A stretch of 8,709 nt of DNA from DATKWU01 sp964653685. Lineage in GTDB: Bacteria > Patescibacteriota > Microgenomatia > PFEM01 > JAHIFH01. Position numbers and translations under genes: made by a program. The notes below the pieces were generated by a model. The model had not been told where the DNA came from. It saw nothing but the letters and a program-made list of their open reading frames with translations, and did no database searches. Below, piece after piece: positions 5,386 to 8,709 of this stretch. The stretch covers positions 1 to 8,709 of the forward strand of contig CAZZHA010000027.1 of assembly GCA_964653685.1 (NCBI GenBank), read 5' to 3'. Numbering within the stretch: the first letter of the stretch is position 1; each line of letters begins with the position of its first letter.

Positions 5386-7163
5386 TTGTAGAGAGTGGGA
5401 TTTAACCAATCAGCATGATCATCGATAATTCCATCTTGAGCATCAGTGATAATTAGTTCAAGATTTTGGGCTTTTTCAACGGTTACTTCAGCGTGACGGG
5501 GTAGGTCAAACCGACCCATTTTACCTGATTCATAAAGAAGCTGGCCGTCAGCGAGAATTTGAAACTCAACCGTTCCTTGAGTACCAGCTTCGGCGTCAAT
5601 ACCCATATCCGTAACAAAGCGTTTAAACTGACCATTAAGAGGATAGATAATTTGAGAATTGGCGTGGGAACCAATACCTTGACGGTAAAAAAAGTAATTT
5701 ACAGAGAGAAAGCTCCAAGATTTTGGTCCCCAGCTTGAACTAACAGTTAAATTTTTCATTAGGGAACCATAACTTTGTTCTTGGTAAATAGGCGTAATTT
5801 TAGTTAAAGGTATTTCTTTAGCAGCAAGGAAAGCAACTTGTTTGGAAATAATCATCAAGCCGGCCAGAGAAAGGATGGCGATGCTTAAACGGGGGTTAAT
5901 TTCTCTAATAAACACAATACTTAAACCAAGAAAAAGGATTAAATGAATTCCGGCCACAATTAAAGTCAATTCATTGAGATTTAATTTGTCCAAAATGGGC
6001 AAGGCATATTGAGGATAGTTAAGCGCTAAAACATTATGGAGATTGTAAAAACCGGTTAGAGGTAAGAGAGTGATAATTACTAGGTAGAAATATAATTTAA
6101 TAGATCGTTTTTTTTCTTGGTAAAGCTGACTGATTTCCGGAATCATTAGGGCTAGGAAGAGAAAAGCAGGATAAAGATAACGTTCATGCATTTGAGTAGG
6201 GAGCATAAAAAAAGCTAAAGCTACCCAAAGACAGGCTTTAATCAAAGTTTTTTTGGTGGTTTTTTGCCAAAGAAGACTTAAGGAAAGAAGGTAAAAAACA
6301 AAGAAAAGGAAAAGACCAATAAATTTTGCTGGAGTAATGCCAAAAACAAGAATCCGGTCTAAGGTAGTAAAACCAGCCCCTTTAGCAAATAGCCACCAGA
6401 GATTATAGGCGTTTAAAGAGAGGTAAGGAAAATAGTCGGCTGAAGCCAGAATTAAAGTGGTAATTTTCTCCATATGATGGCTAGTAATGAAAGGCAAGCA
6501 AATTAAAAAGGAAACAAAAACGATCACTCCTAAAGAAGCAATTAATTTTTGCCAACCCTCTTTTTTAAGAATCCAGAGGAGGATAAGGGGAAGATAAAAA
6601 AGCATTTGGAGTTTTAAGAGGAAAGCTAAGGTAGCAACACCAACTGCCCAAAGAGATTTTTTTTGCCAAAGCAAAATTAGACTGAGCAAGATAAGGCCAG
6701 CGCCGATTGAACAAACTTGGCCCCAATAGGCACTATCAAAAATGATAAAAGGATTAAAAAGATAAAAACCAGCAGCAATCAAAGGCAGGTTTATTCTTTT
6801 AGTTGTTTTGGTTTTTAAATACTTCTTTAGAAGCCACCAGAGGCTATAGGCGGTCAGTAAATCGACAATGATGACTGGTAGCTTGATGAGGAGGAGAAAA
6901 AAGAGATTGGTTGCTTGCCAAAAGGTTTGAAGATTGATTGGCTGGGCTAAAAAAAGATAGGTTGAACCTAAGGCTTTTAGGTAATAGAGAAAAGCGGGCG
7001 CATAATTGTAATTAGTTTCCAAGGTAGTCCAGACAATGCCTTTTTCGGCTACAGCCAAACTCCAGGATTTCCAGTAAGCAATGTCAGCGGCAAAACCGGG
7101 ATTGGGAATAAAGAAAAGGCGAATAATTAAACCAAGAAAAAGAAGAATCAATAATTTTTTCAT
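5382..7163 (-). CDS. Gpi18-like GT-C mannosyltransferase with C-terminal NPCBM carbohydrate-binding domain, 593 aa
   Basis: A polytopic membrane enzyme expected to move a sugar from a lipid-phosphate donor on the outer membrane face. The first helix (MKKLLILLFLGLIIRLFFI) is followed by GFAADIAYWKSW, whose Asp27 sits where GT-C enzymes place the catalytic acid. FDSAYWGQ (142-149) and LPTQMHERYLYPA (321-333) are signatures of the Gpi18-related (COG5542) group. Helices run to about 448. Residues 470-591 match an NPCBM module: WGP, then RQGIGSHANSQIIYPL, GIDAEAGTQGTVEFQILADG, YESG, and ITDAQDG...DDHADWLNP. This should lie outside the cell and bind glycan. ATG 7163 is preferred over an in-frame ATG at 7196, because an extended -10 box lies between them and MKKLL begins a normal first helix. 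The TGA overlaps the next gene's ATG by four bases, implying coupled translation. Confidence 0.85.
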   Translation of the reverse strand: MKKLLILLFLGLIIRLFFIPNPGFAADIAYWKSWSLAVAEKGIVWTTLETNYNYAPAFLYYLKALGSTYLFLAQPINLQTFWQATNLFFLLLIKLPVIIVDLLTAYSLWWLLKKYLKTKTTKRINLPLIAAGFYLFNPFIIFDSAYWGQVCSIGAGLILLSLILLWQKKSLWAVGVATLAFLLKLQMLFYLPLILLWILKKEGWQKLIASLGVIVFVSFLICLPFITSHHMEKITTLILASADYFPYLSLNAYNLWWLFAKGAGFTTLDRILVFGITPAKFIGLFLFFVFYLLSLSLLWQKTTKKTLIKACLWVALAFFMLPTQMHERYLYPAFLFLALMIPEISQLYQEKKRSIKLYFYLVIITLLPLTGFYNLHNVLALNYPQYALPILDKLNLNELTLIVAGIHLILFLGLSIVFIREINPRLSIAILSLAGLMIISKQVAFLAAKEIPLTKITPIYQEQSYGSLMKNLTVSSSWGPKSWSFLSVNYFFYRQGIGSHANSQIIYPLNGQFKRFVTDMGIDAEAGTQGTVEFQILADGQLLYESGKMGRFDLPRHAEVTVEKAQNLELIITDAQDGIIDDHADWLNPTLYK

Positions 7164-7176
7164 TTCATTGTTTTCT

Positions 7177-7185
7177 ATTGTAGCA
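7177..7185 (-). promoter_or_regulatory. Extended -10 promoter for the Gpi18-like/YfhO-like operon
   Basis: The minus strand reads TGC-TACAAT (7185-7177), an extended -10 element of the TGn-TATAAT type. The matching -35 region (about 7205-7200, TAAAAA) is poor, as is common with extended -10 boxes. A start near 7170 would leave a leader of only about 6-7 bases before ATG 7163, too short for a Shine-Dalgarno. Confidence 0.5.
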
Positions 7186-7218
7186 AATCCAAACAAAAAT
7201 TTTTAAATTAGAGGTGGA

Positions 7219-7247
7219 TTGAAAAAAAGACTTCAGACCAGTAAAAT
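7219..7247 (+). promoter_or_regulatory. Promoter for the rightward GT-C gene
   Basis: TTGAAA (7219-7224), an exact 17-base spacer, then TAAAAT (7242-7247). The expected start near 7254-7255 falls one or two bases before ATG 7256, so the mRNA would be leaderless or nearly so. It is divergent from the promoter at 7177-7185, with about 30 bases between the two core elements. Confidence 0.55.
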
Positions 7248-7255
7248 TCATTTTG

Positions 7256-8709
7256 ATGAAAAGATTTTTTAATTTTAACAATCTGGTAATTTTTTTGGGA
7301 ATCATGGCCATTCTTTTTCTGATTGGCCTGCGGTTTGATTTAGCCATGAATCGATTTTGGGATGAGGATGAATTTCGTCATTTGTATCGGTCTTATCTTT
7401 TTTCTCAAGGCCAAGTGCCTTATCGCGATTTTGGTTATTCTTTTTCGCCTTTTTTGATTGCTTATTTTGCTCCCTTATTTTTATTCTTAAAAGAGGGAGT
7501 CACCGTTCTTTTTTTGGCCAGAGCCCTTAATTTTCTGGTTTTTCTAGCCACGCTTTTGGTTCTTTTTTTTATTGGCGATTTGGCTTTTAATCGCTTAACC
7601 GGGGTAGTGGCCGCTTTTTTCTGGGCTTTTTTACCTCTTAATCTAAGCAAGACCATTGAGATTAGGCCTGATAATTTTGCTTTGTTTTTTTGGTTAGTTT
7701 CTTTCCTTTTTCTTTTAATGGCGGAAAGGAAAAAGAGGGAACGACTTCTTCTTTTTCTGGCTGGATTTACCTATGGCTTGGCTTTTTTGATTTTGATGAA
7801 AGTTGCTTTTGGCTATTTGGGCTTGTTAGCGGTTCTTCTTTTGATCAGTCGGGGAGGTTGGAAAAAAATTTGGCAGAACTTTTTCTTGTTCCACTTAGGT
7901 GCTTTGATCCCTTTCTTGATTTTATTTTTAATGGCTTTATTTTGGGGTAATTTAATCCAGACTTTTTATTCAGTCCTTTTGCTTCCTTATGAAATTAATC
8001 GTAGTCATGGTAAAGATTTTTTTAGTCCAATTTTTCCTTTTATACCCAATGATACTTTTTATGGTCTGGGTGGCCTCAGTTTGCCTTGGTGGTTGACCAT
8101 TCTCGCTCTTTTTTTAGGGGTAATCGGTTTAATTAAACAAGCTTTTCAGATTATTTCTAAAGGTTATCGGTCGACTAATTTGTTTTTACTCTTTTCTTTT
8201 CTTGGTTTTGCTTTCTTGGTTTTCTTTTTTATTTACATCAGCCTTCTGCAAAATTATTTGCCCTTATTGGTGATTCTTTGCCTAGCAGCGGCTATCTTTT
8301 TGGTTGAATTAGGCTGTTGGCTTCAAAAAAGAAGTGGTTTAGTCTGGTTGTTTGGTTGGTTGTTATTTTTTTCTCTTTCTTGTTTTGGTCTTTGGCAGTC
8401 AGAGAGAATCCAAACACAATGGAAAAGTACAGGTCAGCTTCAGGTTGTTCAGAATATTTTGTCAGTTTCCGAACCTGGTGATTCAGTTTACGATATGACC
8501 GGTTATCATCTCTATCGTCAATCCGGCCATTTTTATTGCTGCGAGACATTTCCGCTTTTTGCTCACGGTCTTTCTCAACCCTTTCCTGATTTGCCAGAAG
8601 AATTAAGAAAAAATCAAACAAAATTCATTTATTGGAATAAAAAGAAGTTTTGGACCCTGGGAACCGAAGATGTTAGTTTTTTAAGGCAGCATTATTTGCC
8701 AACTGGTTT
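7256..8709 (+). CDS. PMT_2/ArnT-type GT-C glycosyltransferase (C-terminus cut by window edge)
   Basis: My translation from ATG 7256 is open for 484 codons to the right edge. After a first helix (about 10-27), the outer loop has FWDEDEFRHLYRSYLFSQG, written FWDEDEF (34-40) then PYRDFGYSFSP (55-65); this acidic D-E motif followed by G-x-x-PYxD is typical of PMT_2-type enzymes that use polyprenyl-phosphate sugars. TIEIRPDNFALFF (133-145) is another family-typical stretch (RPD). Roughly ten to eleven helices follow up to 380, then an outer soluble part with YDMTGYHLYRQ (412-422). No upstream start is possible: an in-frame TGA lies at 7220-7222, and TTG 7253 is the only other candidate. Donor and acceptor cannot be told from sequence. 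It is divergent from the two leftward membrane genes, consistent with a shared surface-glycan locus. Confidence 0.8.
   Translation, partial: MKRFFNFNNLVIFLGIMAILFLIGLRFDLAMNRFWDEDEFRHLYRSYLFSQGQVPYRDFGYSFSPFLIAYFAPLFLFLKEGVTVLFLARALNFLVFLATLLVLFFIGDLAFNRLTGVVAAFFWAFLPLNLSKTIEIRPDNFALFFWLVSFLFLLMAERKKRERLLLFLAGFTYGLAFLILMKVAFGYLGLLAVLLLISRGGWKKIWQNFFLFHLGALIPFLILFLMALFWGNLIQTFYSVLLLPYEINRSHGKDFFSPIFPFIPNDTFYGLGGLSLPWWLTILALFLGVIGLIKQAFQIISKGYRSTNLFLLFSFLGFAFLVFFFIYISLLQNYLPLLVILCLAAAIFLVELGCWLQKRSGLVWLFGWLLFFSLSCFGLWQSERIQTQWKSTGQLQVVQNILSVSEPGDSVYDMTGYHLYRQSGHFYCCETFPLFAHGLSQPFPDLPEELRKNQTKFIYWNKKKFWTLGTEDVSFLRQHYLPTG

Noticed and set aside
5386..5409. Upstream in-frame ATG (5409) as start of the YfhO-like gene
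   Set aside because: It would overlap the upstream gene by 28 bases; ATG 5385 forms a clean ATGA overlap with the TGA and leads straight into the first membrane helix.
7164..7196. Upstream in-frame ATG (7196) as start of the Gpi18-like gene
   Set aside because: The likely -10 box at 7177-7182 lies downstream of it, and the extra 11 residues (MFGFATIENNE) add nothing to the family match.
7165..7347. 60-codon minus-strand ORF across the divergent promoter region
   Set aside because: It overlaps the start of the rightward gene and both promoters, and its sequence is low-complexity basic.
7462..7950. Lys/Arg-rich minus-strand ORF (7462-7656) and plus-strand ORF (7690-7950)
   Set aside because: Both are shadows of the rightward GT-C gene; the basic composition arises from reading Phe/Leu-rich codons antisense.
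8292..8621. 109-codon antisense ORF in the rightward GT-C gene
   Set aside because: Low-complexity antisense translation of membrane-helix codons, no promoter or ribosome site seen, and the sense frame is well supported.

Overview
The window is AT-rich, tightly packed bacterial DNA carrying envelope genes. Small AT-rich coding style, membrane-anchored collagen-like fibre protein, integrase-type helical domains without a catalytic domain, and several polytopic GT-C glycosyltransferases together suggest a Candidate Phyla Radiation (Patescibacteria) genome, perhaps Microgenomates-like. That placement is inference; no rRNA or marker gene is present. A TGA stop overlaps the next ATG in one gene pair, so TGA is read as stop (standard bacterial code 11), which argues against the TGA=Gly groups.

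Layout. Positions 1-2426 (minus strand) hold a three-gene block read leftward from a good sigma70-type promoter at 2499-2528: a 38-residue one-helix membrane peptide, a 154-residue protein made only of tyrosine-recombinase core-binding (SAM-like) domain material, and a large surface protein that runs off the left edge. The surface protein has the second half of a core-binding domain, one membrane helix, and tail-fibre-like and collagen-like modules. Between the last two genes lies a 72-base GC-rich, highly structured element (1756-1827). The two genes share one reading frame, and together they would complete a split second core-binding domain.

Positions 2529-3114 are AT-rich and almost gene-free, with a nested inverted repeat, a weak promoter candidate and one doubtful 41-codon ORF. 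Positions 3115-7163 (minus strand) hold two translationally coupled genes (ATGA overlap): a Gpi18-like GT-C mannosyltransferase with a C-terminal NPCBM carbohydrate-binding domain, then a YfhO-like polytopic protein with a large extracytoplasmic domain. At 7164-7255 two divergent promoters sit so close to their start codons that both mRNAs would be nearly leaderless. From 7256 to the right edge (plus strand) runs a third GT-C glycosyltransferase of the PMT_2/ArnT type, incomplete at its C-terminus.

Working together (inference): the three GT-C type proteins probably build or transfer sugars from lipid-linked donors on the outer face of the membrane, and the neighbouring fibre protein is a plausible surface molecule or glycosylation target. 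The most unusual part of the window is the integrase-domain/fibre block and the structured element that interrupts it.
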